44,345 nucleotides of DNA, from the NCBI GenBank assembly GCA_023460975.1, contig JAEWOG010000085.1:1-44345 (forward strand), in the 5' to 3' direction. Below are positions 6,502-13,885 of this stretch, in pieces. The notes below the pieces were generated by a model. It had not been told where the DNA came from, searched no databases, and saw only the letters and a program-made list of their open reading frames with translations. Source of the stretch: Actinomycetes bacterium. GTDB lineage: Bacteria > Actinomycetota > Actinomycetes > Propionibacteriales > Nocardioidaceae. A program made the translations under genes and the position numbers. Numbering within the stretch: position 1 is the stretch's first letter; every line of letters begins with the position of its first letter.

Positions 6502-7353
6502 ATGAAGACGTACGTCGTGACCGGGGCAGCCTCCGGCATCGGTGCCGCCACCACCGCACTCCTGCGCGAGCAGGGCCACCGGGTGATCACCGTCGACCGC
6601 CACACCGCCGACGTCGTCGGGGACCTCTCGGACGCCTCGGGGCGCCGGTCGGTCGTCGCCGCGGTGCGGGCAGCAACCGACGTGGTGCACGGCATCGTCG
6701 GATGCGCGGGCATCGCGGGCATCAGCGGCACCGACGCACAGGCACTGGTGTCGGTGAACTACTTCGGTGCGGTCGAGATCGTCGAGGGCCTGCGCGACCT
6801 GCTGGTCGCGGGAGCAACGCCCGACTCGACGAGTTCCGTCGTGCTGCTGTCCTCGAACTCCACGACCTGCCAGCCCGGCTGGTCGGCTGCCCTGGCGAAG
6901 GCATGCCTCAAGAACGAGGCGCGGGCCCGGGCCATCGCGGCCCGCGTACCAGCCGTGTTCGCCTATCCCGCGAGCAAGGCGGCGCTGGCCTGGTGGGCCC
7001 GTACGAACGTGAAGTCGTGGGCACGCGACGGCGTACGCCTCAACGCGATCGCCCCCGGCCTGATCGCGACACCGATGACGGAGGAGGTGCGGGCGGACCC
7101 GGTGTTCGGGAAGTTCGCCGACTCCTATCCCACCGCGCTCGGGCGCCCCGGGCGCCCCGAGGAGGTCGCGCACCTCATCGCCTTCCTGCTGTCGGATGCC
7201 TCCAGCCTCATCGTGGGGTCGGTCCTCACCATCGACGGCGGCACCGACGCGATCAAGAACCCGCGCCGCCCCGCGGGAACGGCCACCGATCCCGTCCTGA
7301 GCCGGGTCATCCCCCGCCTCGCCTCTGCGTTCGTCGCGCGCGGCAAGGGCTGA
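6502..7353 (+). CDS. SDR oxidoreductase, 3-alpha-HSD/carbonyl reductase (HsdA)-like
   Basis: A 283-aa classical short-chain dehydrogenase/reductase. TGAASGIG (residues 7-14) binds the NAD(P) cofactor, and D32 after the second strand (VDRH) favours NAD(H). The catalytic residues are a Ser in LLSSNS (117-118), Y155 and K159 in YPASK. About 37 residues separate Ser and Tyr instead of the usual 12-14. This matches the insertion of Comamonas 3-alpha-hydroxysteroid dehydrogenase/carbonyl reductase, whose Tyr155/Lys159 numbering it also shares. LLSDASSLIVGSVLTIDGG is the usual SDR C-terminal motif. The substrate (steroid or other carbonyl) is unknown. It converges with the iron operon, with a 19-bp gap. 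Confidence 0.87.
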   Translation: MKTYVVTGAASGIGAATTALLREQGHRVITVDRHTADVVGDLSDASGRRSVVAAVRAATDVVHGIVGCAGIAGISGTDAQALVSVNYFGAVEIVEGLRDLLVAGATPDSTSSVVLLSSNSTTCQPGWSAALAKACLKNEARARAIAARVPAVFAYPASKAALAWWARTNVKSWARDGVRLNAIAPGLIATPMTEEVRADPVFGKFADSYPTALGRPGRPEEVAHLIAFLLSDASSLIVGSVLTIDGGTDAIKNPRRPAGTATDPVLSRVIPRLASAFVARGKG

Positions 7354-7372
7354 GAGCGCCCGCCCTCACCGG

Positions 7373-8149
7373 TCACACGGGGAGCGGAACCACCATGGGC
7401 GCCCCGACGACCGGGTCGGCAACCACCTCGGCCGCCAACCCGAACACCGTCTCCACGAGTTCGGGCGTCATCACCTCGCCCGGCGCCCCCTCGACCACGA
7501 CGACGCCGTCGCGCATCGCGACGAGGTGGTCGGCGTACCGGCACGCCTGGTTGATCTCGTGGAGCACCGCCACGACCGTGCGGCCGCGTGCGCGCAGCCG
7601 GGCCAGCAGCGCGAGAAGTTCGTACTGATGAGCCAGGTCGAGGAACGTCGTGGGCTCGTCGAGCAGGAGGATGTCGGTCTCCTGGGCCAGCACCATCGCC
7701 AGCCAGACCCGCTGGGCCTGGCCACCCGACAACTCCTCGACGCGACGCTCGGCGAGCTCCCCCACCCCGGTGTCCGCCATCGCCTCGAGCACCGCCGCCT
7801 CGTCCGCGGCGGTCCATGCGGAGCGCCACGAGCGGTGCGGAAATCGGCCGCGCCGCACCAGCTGCCCCACCGAGATGCCTTCGGGCGCGACCATCTTCTG
7901 CGGCAGGAATCCCACGCGCCGCGCGAGTTCTCGGCTGCCATAGGTTGCCAACGGCATGCCGTCGAGCTCGACCCGGCCCGCCGTGGGCTGCTGCAGCCGT
8001 ACGAGGGCCTTCAGCAGCGTCGACTTCCCGCACGCATTGGGCCCGATCACGGCGGTGAACTCACCGGTCGGGATGGCCAGCGACAGTCCGCGCGAGATGA
8101 CCCGCTCGCCGTACGCCAACGTCAGGTCGTGGGCCACGAGACCCGTCAT
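7373..8149 (-). CDS. Iron-siderophore ABC transporter ATP-binding protein (FepC-like)
   Basis: A 258-aa ABC ATPase and the last gene of the iron-uptake operon. The Walker A is GPNACGKST (36-44), with Ala-Cys where most family members have Gly-Cys or similar. The signature is ELSGGQAQRVWLAMVLAQ, the Walker B is DILLLDEPTTFLDL, and the switch His lies in VVAVLHEINQA. QKMVAPEGISVGQLVRRGRFPH is the typical Q-loop of FecE/FepC proteins. It energises import through the two adjacent permeases. The ATG at 8149 overlaps the upstream permease stop by 4 bp (ATGA), indicating translational coupling. Confidence 0.92.
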   Translation of the reverse strand: MTGLVAHDLTLAYGERVISRGLSLAIPTGEFTAVIGPNACGKSTLLKALVRLQQPTAGRVELDGMPLATYGSRELARRVGFLPQKMVAPEGISVGQLVRRGRFPHRSWRSAWTAADEAAVLEAMADTGVGELAERRVEELSGGQAQRVWLAMVLAQETDILLLDEPTTFLDLAHQYELLALLARLRARGRTVVAVLHEINQACRYADHLVAMRDGVVVVEGAPGEVMTPELVETVFGLAAEVVADPVVGAPMVVPLPV

Positions 8150-9156
8150 CGCCTCTTCACCTCTCTCATCAACAGCCAGATCAGGTACGCCCCACCCACC
8201 GCCGTGGTCACCACACCCACGGGCAGCGGCACGGGCTTGGTCAGGGTCTGCGCCAACAGGTCGGACACCACCAGCACCAACGCTCCGGTGAGCGCTGCCG
8301 GGAGCAGCGGCACCCCCGCGCTCCCGGTGACGCGCCGGCCGATCTGCGGCGCCGCCAGAGCGACGAACGAGATGGGGCCCGCTGCCGCCGTCACCACCGC
8401 GGTGCAGCCGACGCCGAGGAACACCAGCACGAGCCGGTGCGGGCCCAACGCGACGCCCGTGGCAATCGCCAGGTCGTCGCCCAGCGCCGCCTGGTGCATG
8501 GTGCGCGAGACCACGACGAGGCCTGCCGCGAAGACACCGATCGCCCCCAGTGGCAACCACAACTCGGCCCAGTCGATGCCGTTGAGCGAACCTGCCTGCC
8601 ACGCCGTCGCGGCGATCGCGACGTCGAGTTCCAGGCGCAGGATCAGCCACTGGTTCACCGCGGTGACCATCGCGTTGACCGCGATTCCGATGACCACGAG
8701 CCGCAACCCGCTGAAGCCCTGGGACCGCGACAGCATGTAGATCACGGCGGCACCCGCCAGGCCTGCGGCCACCGAGCCGCCGGCGATCTGGGCGGACGTG
8801 CCCGCCCACAGGGCGAGCACCAGGAGCGTGCCGAGGAAGGCACTGGCCTCGAGGCCGATGATGTCGGGGCTGCCGAGAGGGTTGCGGGTGAGGTTCTGGA
8901 ACACGGCCCCCGACAACCCCAGCGCCGCACCGAACGCGAGGGCCGCCAGCACGCGCGGCAACCGCCACTGGCTGATCACGAAGCCTTTGTCGCCCGCGCC
9001 GACGATGCCCTGCAACGTCTCGGCCGGTGAGCTCCACGTCGTCCCATTGGCCAGGGCAACGAGACCGACCGCAACGCTCGCGACCGCGAGGAGCAGGCAG
9101 CCGACGACGAACCGTACGGATCCGGGAGCGCGCCCGGACGCAACCTCGACGCTCAC
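8146..9156 (-). CDS. FecCD-family iron-siderophore permease (second subunit)
   Basis: A 336-aa integral membrane permease with about ten hydrophobic segments. The FecCD marker segments are GALVFQNL-like (SGAVFQNLTRNPLGSPDIIG) and GPISFVALAAPQIGRRV, where the coupling helix contacts the ATPase. GTG 9156 overlaps the stop of the preceding permease by 4 bp (GTGA). With its partner at 9153-10139 it should form the heterodimeric channel. Poorly conserved open sequence upstream of 9156 lies inside the preceding gene and is not used. Confidence 0.9.
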   Translation of the reverse strand: MSVEVASGRAPGSVRFVVGCLLLAVASVAVGLVALANGTTWSSPAETLQGIVGAGDKGFVISQWRLPRVLAALAFGAALGLSGAVFQNLTRNPLGSPDIIGLEASAFLGTLLVLALWAGTSAQIAGGSVAAGLAGAAVIYMLSRSQGFSGLRLVVIGIAVNAMVTAVNQWLILRLELDVAIAATAWQAGSLNGIDWAELWLPLGAIGVFAAGLVVVSRTMHQAALGDDLAIATGVALGPHRLVLVFLGVGCTAVVTAAAGPISFVALAAPQIGRRVTGSAGVPLLPAALTGALVLVVSDLLAQTLTKPVPLPVGVVTTAVGGAYLIWLLMREVKRR

Positions 9157-10139
9157 AGGTCCACCACCCCGTGCCGGCGCACGACTGCGATCAGGACCGG
9201 CCCTCCGATGAATGCCGTGACGACCGCGACCGGCACCTCCCCGGTCGTCAGGAGCAGGCGCGCGAGGACGTCGGCGATCAGGATGAGCGCCGGACCGCCC
9301 ACGGCGCACAGCGCGACCAGCCACCCGGTCGATCCCCCGGCGAGTCTGCGAAAGACGTGCGGCACGATCAATCCGACGAACGCGATGGGCCCCGCAATGG
9401 CGGTGGCGGCTGCGGCGAGCAGCGTGAGAACCAGCAGGGTGAGGGCACGCGTACGGGCCACCGATGCCCCTTGGGCGTGGGCGACCTCGTCACCCAGCGA
9501 CACCGCGTCGAGGGGGCCCACCAGCGTCGCCGCCGCGATCAGGCACACCGCGATCACCACGAGCGGGAGGGTGGTCGGCGCACTCTCGCGGCCAGCGAGG
9601 GAGCCGACCGCCCAGAAGCGATAGCTGTCGAAGACGTCCTCGCTGCGCATCCGGATCGCCAACCCCAGCCCGGCCAGCACCGCCGTCAGCGCCACCCCGG
9701 CCAGGACGAGTCTGAGCGGCGAGGTGCCTCCCACGGCGTAGACGGCGGCCGTGGCCGCCAGGGCACCCACCGCGGCGGCCGCCATCGTGGCCGCCGGCCC
9801 GTCGGCCTGCCACAGCGCCATCGACACGAGGATGCCGAAGGAGGCGCCGCTGGTGACGCCGAGGATGCCGGGTTCGGCGAGCGGGTTGCGCGTCAGCGTC
9901 TGCACCAGGGCGCCGGACACCGCCAGAGCTGCCCCGACTGCGACGCCCAGCAGGGTCCGGGGGATCCGGATGTCGCGGACGACGACGTGGTCGTCGGTGC
10001 CGGCGTAGTCGACCAGCGCCGCCCACGCTTCCGCAACGGGGACCCCGCGGGCCCCTACGCACACGCTGGCGACGGCGGCGGCCACGAGGACCACCACCGC
10101 CGCCGCGAGTGCGGCTCTGCGCGACGTCGACTCACTCAT
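9153..10139 (-). CDS. FecCD-family iron-siderophore permease (first subunit)
   Basis: A 328-aa permease, paralogous to the next gene. Marker segments are SGALVQTLTRNPLAEPGILGV and AGPIAFVGLIVPHVFRRLAG (cytoplasmic coupling loop). Multiple hydrophobic helices begin at AALAAAVVVLVAAAVASVCV. ATG 10139 lies inside the 3' end of the siderophore-interacting protein gene (8-bp overlap); a TTG immediately upstream is a less likely start. Confidence 0.9.
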   Translation of the reverse strand: MSESTSRRAALAAAVVVLVAAAVASVCVGARGVPVAEAWAALVDYAGTDDHVVVRDIRIPRTLLGVAVGAALAVSGALVQTLTRNPLAEPGILGVTSGASFGILVSMALWQADGPAATMAAAAVGALAATAAVYAVGGTSPLRLVLAGVALTAVLAGLGLAIRMRSEDVFDSYRFWAVGSLAGRESAPTTLPLVVIAVCLIAAATLVGPLDAVSLGDEVAHAQGASVARTRALTLLVLTLLAAAATAIAGPIAFVGLIVPHVFRRLAGGSTGWLVALCAVGGPALILIADVLARLLLTTGEVPVAVVTAFIGGPVLIAVVRRHGVVDL

Positions 10140-10956
10140 CAAGATCAGCGAGGCCGCGCTTCCAGTAGCCCGTGACCAGGGCGTCGGTCCCGCTGTCCTT
10201 GGCCCAGGCGCGCAGCGGCCTGATGTCGCCCGCCTCGCCGGCCGCGAACAGGAACGTCCGCCCGCGACCGGTCAGGTCGAGCGCCGCCACGGCCTCTGCC
10301 AGGCGAGACCCCGCCGAGCGATCCAGCCACTGCACCCGCACCGCCTCGCGTGCGGCCAGCGGGTACGCGCTCTCCGCGGCGTGGTCGACGTCGATGAGGA
10401 CGTTGGCCGACACATCCGCGGGCGACTCCTCCAGCCATCGGGCAAGGGCCGGCAGCCCGGTCGGGTCGACCACCATGACGTAGTGGTCGTACGTCTGCGC
10501 GAACACCTTCGCACCGGGCGGGCCAGCGAGGACCACCTCGTCGCCCACGGCCACCTCGCGCGCCCACTCCGAAGCCACCCCGCCGTCGTGCAGGACGACG
10601 TCGAGGTCGATCTCACCGAGACCGCGATCGAACCGGCGCACGGTGTACTTGCGCGAGGGCGGGAACGGGTGCGGCCAGTCCAGCATCTGCCGGTCGTTGG
10701 GCACGGGGTCGGTGCGCGTACCGTCCGGCCACGCGAAGACGATGCGCACGTGATCGTCGAACTGGTACGAGTGGAAGTCCGCCACGTCCGGCCCACCCAC
10801 GCTGATGCGCAGCATGTGCTCGGTGACCAGCTCGCGGCGCAGCACCGTCGCCCGCGTGATCAGGATCGGGTAGGGCACGCGCCCCACGCCCGTCCCCGAG
10901 GCGTGGAAGCGCGCGACCCGCGGCCCGGGGTCCTCCCGCGTTTCGAGGTCGGTCAC
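10132..10956 (-). CDS. Siderophore-interacting protein (FAD-dependent ferric-siderophore reductase, ViuB/SIP family)
   Basis: A 274-aa cytoplasmic flavoprotein predicted to reduce imported ferric siderophore and release Fe(II). N-terminal FAD-binding barrel: the RKYTVRRFD motif (the R-x-Y-T flavin motif) and a GPPGAKVFAQTYDHYVMVVDPTGLPALARW-type transition in which the usual ADETALPA segment is replaced by DPTGLPALARW. C-terminal NAD(P)H-binding part ends in FLFAAGEAGDIRPLRAW and VTGYWKRGLADLDE, typical of SIP proteins. GTG 10956 overlaps the stop of the binding-protein gene (GTGA). Its place between the binding protein and the permeases supports coupled import and iron release. Confidence 0.9.
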   Translation of the reverse strand: MTDLETREDPGPRVARFHASGTGVGRVPYPILITRATVLRRELVTEHMLRISVGGPDVADFHSYQFDDHVRIVFAWPDGTRTDPVPNDRQMLDWPHPFPPSRKYTVRRFDRGLGEIDLDVVLHDGGVASEWAREVAVGDEVVLAGPPGAKVFAQTYDHYVMVVDPTGLPALARWLEESPADVSANVLIDVDHAAESAYPLAAREAVRVQWLDRSAGSRLAEAVAALDLTGRGRTFLFAAGEAGDIRPLRAWAKDSGTDALVTGYWKRGLADLDE

Positions 10957-11957
10957 TTCAAGCCCGCCAGCGCCTCGTCGATGGACTCGAGCGTCATCAG
11001 CGCAGAGGTGTAGGTCACCGCCTCGGTGTACTGGATGGGCAGCACTCGTCCGGCCTTGACTGCCGGGAGGTTCTTCCACAGCGGCGAGTCGAGGACGTAC
11101 TGGATCGCCTCGGGCACGGACCCGTCGGTGGCGACGCTGTACGTGATCACGTCGGCGTCGCCGAGGCTGTCGGGCAGCTGCTCGATGGAGGGGTACTCGG
11201 TGACGTCCTCGGCGCCGCCGCCCTTCTTGGCGACCTCGCCGTAGTAGCTCACCCCGACGTCAGTGGCGATGTTGGTGCCCCACGACCCGGCGAACTCGCG
11301 GTGGAAGCTCCCGGCCGCGACATCCCCGTACGCACCCAGGTGACCGAACTCCAGGCCGTCCAGGGTGTCGGCGTAGGTGGCCTTCAACTCCTCGGCCTCG
11401 GCGAGGTAGGCGGCCTTGGCCTCCTCGAAGCCCTCCGTGGCACCCGCGGCGTCGGCCTGCACTGCGCCCAGCGTCTTCCAAGAATCGGGGTGGCTCGGGC
11501 CCAGGACCACGACGGGGGCGATGCCTTCGAGCTTGTCCATGTCGAGATCACCCAGGACGGGGAGCGGTACCCCGATGACGATGAGGTCGGGATCCGCCTC
11601 GGCGATGGCCTCGTAGTTGGTCTCCGCCGCGGAGTCGCCCGCGACCTTGGGGAGTTCCTCGTACGTCTCGAGGTCCTCGGGGGTCATCATCGCCGTGCCG
11701 CGAGTCCACTCGGAGATGCCGACGAGGTCAGCCTCGGCCTCGATCAGGACCGGGACCGCATAGCCGGTCGCGACGATGCGCTCCGGGTCGGCGGGGATCT
11801 CGATGTCGCCGTTGTCGGCGCTGAACGTACGGGTCTCGGGCTTCGCGTCGTCGCTCGACTCGGCGTCGGAACCACAGGCGCTCAGGGTGAGCGCCAGCGC
11901 GCACACACCGGCAGCGAGGACGGACGAGCCACGTCGCGGGGAAAGAATGGATGTCAT
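10953..11957 (-). CDS. Iron-siderophore ABC transporter substrate-binding lipoprotein
   Basis: A 334-aa periplasmic-type binding lipoprotein (class III, FepB/FhuD/TroA fold). The signal peptide has the lipobox LSAC (residues 25-28), so Cys28 would be lipidated and anchor it on the outer face of the membrane. The mature part begins with an acidic linker, then PERIVATGYAVPVLIEAEADLVGISEW and ADPDLIVIGVPLP, the N-lobe signatures of siderophore-binding proteins. The C-lobe ends with WKNLPAVKAGRVLPI. It is the first gene of the operon. Its start lies 7 bp from an iron box, and the -10 TACCTT inside that box ends 7 nt before the ATG, so the mRNA is probably leaderless and iron-repressed. Confidence 0.93.
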   Translation of the reverse strand: MTSILSPRRGSSVLAAGVCALALTLSACGSDAESSDDAKPETRTFSADNGDIEIPADPERIVATGYAVPVLIEAEADLVGISEWTRGTAMMTPEDLETYEELPKVAGDSAAETNYEAIAEADPDLIVIGVPLPVLGDLDMDKLEGIAPVVVLGPSHPDSWKTLGAVQADAAGATEGFEEAKAAYLAEAEELKATYADTLDGLEFGHLGAYGDVAAGSFHREFAGSWGTNIATDVGVSYYGEVAKKGGGAEDVTEYPSIEQLPDSLGDADVITYSVATDGSVPEAIQYVLDSPLWKNLPAVKAGRVLPIQYTEAVTYTSALMTLESIDEALAGLK

Positions 11958-11963
11958 GGCACA

Positions 11964-11982
11964 TAAGGTAAGGCTTACCTTA
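11964..11982 (-). promoter_or_regulatory. DtxR/IdeR-type iron box on the siderophore operon promoter
   Basis: The sequence TAAGGTAAGGCTTACCTTA is a 19-bp palindrome broken only at its centre. It matches the known DtxR/IdeR consensus TTAGGTTAGGCTAACCTAA at most positions. The minus-strand -10 candidate TACCTT lies inside it. Fe-bound repressor would therefore sit on the core promoter of the operon 11957-7373. Confidence 0.9.
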
Positions 11983-12018
11983 GAACCGATGGCGCTGGGG
12001 GTCCCCGATGAGACGCAC

Positions 12019-12957
12019 CTACTCGCAGATGCCGAGATCCTCGTGCTGGCGGTGCGAGGCCGGCTCCACCTGGAACGTCGCATGCCGGATGCCGAAGTGC
12101 TCCGCGACGCAGGCGCTGAGCCGATCGAGAATCTCACCCAGACCGCGCTCGGCCAACGCCTCGTCGCTGACCGTGACGTGCACCGAGAAACTGTTGATCC
12201 CCGAGGTGATCGTCCACGCGTGCAGGTCGTGCACACCGACGACCCCGGGCTCGGCGGACAGGTGCTCGAGCACCGCGTCGACGTCCAGGTCCTTCGGCGT
12301 CGCCTCGAGCAGGACCCGGCCGGCGTCTCGAATCAGCGCCAGCGACCTGGGCAGGATCAACACCGCGATGAGGAGCGTGGCGATCGCGTCCGCGCGCGCG
12401 AACCCGGTCGCCCAGATGACGATGCCCGCCACGATCGCCAGCACGCTGCCCAGGGCATCGGTCAGCACCTCGAGGAACGCGCCGCGAATGTTGAGGGACG
12501 TACGGTCCGCCCGGAGGAGAACTGCCAGGGACACGAGGTTCGCGAGCAGGCCGAGCGCGGCGAAGACGACCATCCCCTCGCCGTGGACCTCGGTCGGGGA
12601 GATGAGGCGGCGTACGGCCGTGACTCCGAGGAAGCCGCACACGCCGAGCAGGACGACTGCATTGACCATCGCGGCGAGGATCTCGGCTCGATGCAGGCCG
12701 AAGGTCGCCCGAGGCCCGCTCGGCCGGGTCGCCACCCAGGACGCAGACAGAGCGATGAGCACCGCGGAGGCATCCGTCGCCATGTGCCCGGCGTCAGCCA
12801 GCAGTGCGAGCGACCCGGTCAGCCACGCGCCCACGACCTCGATCAGCAGAACGCTGCCCGTGATCGCCAGGACCTTGACCAGGCGACCGCGATCAGCGGC
12901 CCGGCCGTCGGCGTGGTCGTGCGCGCTCCCGTGCGAGTGGTCGTGCCCCAGTCCCAC
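12019..12957 (-). CDS. CDF-family heavy-metal cation efflux transporter
   Basis: A 312-aa cation diffusion facilitator (CzcD/ZitB type) that exports divalent metal against protons. The His-rich N-terminus (HDHSHGSAHDH) is a cytoplasmic metal-binding tail. Six membrane helices are predicted. The TM2 metal site is LLADAGHMATD (HxxxD). The TM5 site reads FLEVLTDALGS, so the usual His of HxxxD is Glu. The cytoplasmic C-terminal domain includes VVGVHDLHAWTI and NSFSVHVTVSD. GTG 12957 lies 3 bp after the ArsR-family regulator stop, so the two are co-transcribed and export is probably induced by the metal sensed by that regulator. The substrate is probably Zn, Co or Cd. Confidence 0.92.
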   Translation of the reverse strand: MGLGHDHSHGSAHDHADGRAADRGRLVKVLAITGSVLLIEVVGAWLTGSLALLADAGHMATDASAVLIALSASWVATRPSGPRATFGLHRAEILAAMVNAVVLLGVCGFLGVTAVRRLISPTEVHGEGMVVFAALGLLANLVSLAVLLRADRTSLNIRGAFLEVLTDALGSVLAIVAGIVIWATGFARADAIATLLIAVLILPRSLALIRDAGRVLLEATPKDLDVDAVLEHLSAEPGVVGVHDLHAWTITSGINSFSVHVTVSDEALAERGLGEILDRLSACVAEHFGIRHATFQVEPASHRQHEDLGICE

Positions 12958-12960
12958 GCC

Positions 12961-13305
12961 TCAGCCCTCCGCGTGCGGGTGGCTCAACGGGTCGCCGACC
13001 GCATGCTCGGACTGGTGCACCGCCACCTGGATGAGCTCGAGGGCGTGGTCGTTGGCCAGGCGATAGAAGATCTTCGCCCCGTCCTGACGCGTGGCCACCA
13101 GCCGGCTCATCCGCATCTTGGCGAGATGCTGGGACACGGCGGCCTGCGACTTGCCCACCTGGCTCGCGATCACCCCCACCGACTGCTCCCCGTCACGCAG
13201 CGCCAGCACGATCCGCAGCCGGGTCTGGTCCGCGAGGAGGGAGAAGATCTCCGCGCAGACCGCGATGCGTGCCGCATCCAGGAAGGCATCGTCATTTTCG
13301 TACAT
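12961..13305 (-). CDS. ArsR/SmtB-family metal-sensing repressor
   Basis: A 114-aa winged-helix repressor. The helix-turn-helix is VGVIASQVGKSQAAVSQHLAKMRMSRLV; the wing is TRQDGAKIFYRLAN. The C-terminal helix reads NDHALELIQVAVHQSEH, giving an N/D-x-H-x10-H-x2-E arrangement like the alpha5 metal site of CzrA/NmtR (D-x-H-x10-H-x2-H). The tail adds more His. It has no Cys-rich alpha3 site, so Zn/Ni/Co sensing is likelier than arsenic or cadmium. ATG 13305 (MYENDD) is chosen because family members begin near here; an open frame to 13371 enters the repeat array. It probably represses itself and the CDF gene. Confidence 0.88.
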   Translation of the reverse strand: MYENDDAFLDAARIAVCAEIFSLLADQTRLRIVLALRDGEQSVGVIASQVGKSQAAVSQHLAKMRMSRLVATRQDGAKIFYRLANDHALELIQVAVHQSEHAVGDPLSHPHAEG

Positions 13306-13314
13306 ACGAATATG
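13303..13314. promoter_or_regulatory. Candidate metal-repressor operator overlapping the arsR start
   Basis: CATACGAATATG has perfect CATA/TATG half sites and overlaps ATG 13305. It is AT-rich against a GC-rich background, as ArsR/SmtB operators are. Whether it is bound is inference. Confidence 0.35.
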
Positions 13315-13364
13315 ATTGCACACCGATGGGTTGGGGGCGAGGGGTGTTCGGTCCCGACTGGTCG

Positions 13365-13801
13365 GCGTCATACGAATCGGCCGGGGGTCCGGCCTGCGTC
13401 ATACACACCCGCCCCGGGCCCGCCCTGCGTCATACAAACCCGCCCCGGCCCGCCCTGCGTCATGCGAACCCGCCCCGGCCCGCCCTGCGTCATGCGAACT
13501 CGCACCAATACGTACGAGAACGTATGACGCGGGCGCGCTCAGGCCAGGAACGCATGACGCAAGACCCCAAACGTATGACGCGAATCCCCGGGGCACCGGC
13601 GTCATACAAACCCGCACAGCCCGGAACGCGTCATACAAACCGGCCCGCGCCCGCCCTGCGTCATGCAAACCCGCGCCAATACGTACGAGAACGTATGACG
13701 CGGGCGAGCTCAAGCCAGGAACGTATGACGCGGGGCCCCTCGAGCCAGGTTTGTATGACGCGAGCCCACAACGTATGACGCGAGCCAGATTTGTATGACG
13801 C
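13365..13801. repeat. Phased dyad repeat array, cluster 2 (5L-centre-3R / 3L-centre-5R)
   Basis: Sixteen 9-bp arms were found. Left arms GCGTCATRC start at 13365, 13396, 13427, 13457 and 13487. Centre A is 13496-13521. Right arms GYATGACGC start at 13522, 13552 and 13573. Left arms follow at 13599, 13628 and 13658. Centre B is 13667-13692. Right arms follow at 13693, 13723, 13753, 13773 and 13793. Steps within a polarity are 29-31 or 20-21 bp. Both centres are 26 bp and carry CGCRCCAATACGTACG, the complement of the cluster 1 core. The rest of 13306-13885 holds no gene that I can support. The array starts 59 bp upstream of arsR and ends 84 bp before the E2 stop. Confidence 0.9.
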
Positions 13802-13885
13802 CCACCCGACCCACAACGCCCACCAAACCCCGAGAGGCCCCGTACGACTGCGTACGAGGCCGCTCACGGTTCCTGCGAGGTGGGG

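Noticed and set aside
9157..9324. Longer N-terminus for the second FecCD permease
   Set aside because: It lies inside the coding region of the first permease. GTG 9156 with the GTGA overlap is the natural coupled start.
13306..13371. ATG 13371 as the start of the ArsR-family gene
   Set aside because: That ATG is part of a repeat arm (the complement of GCGTCATAC). The extra 22 residues are not like the family, and MYENDD at 13305 fits.
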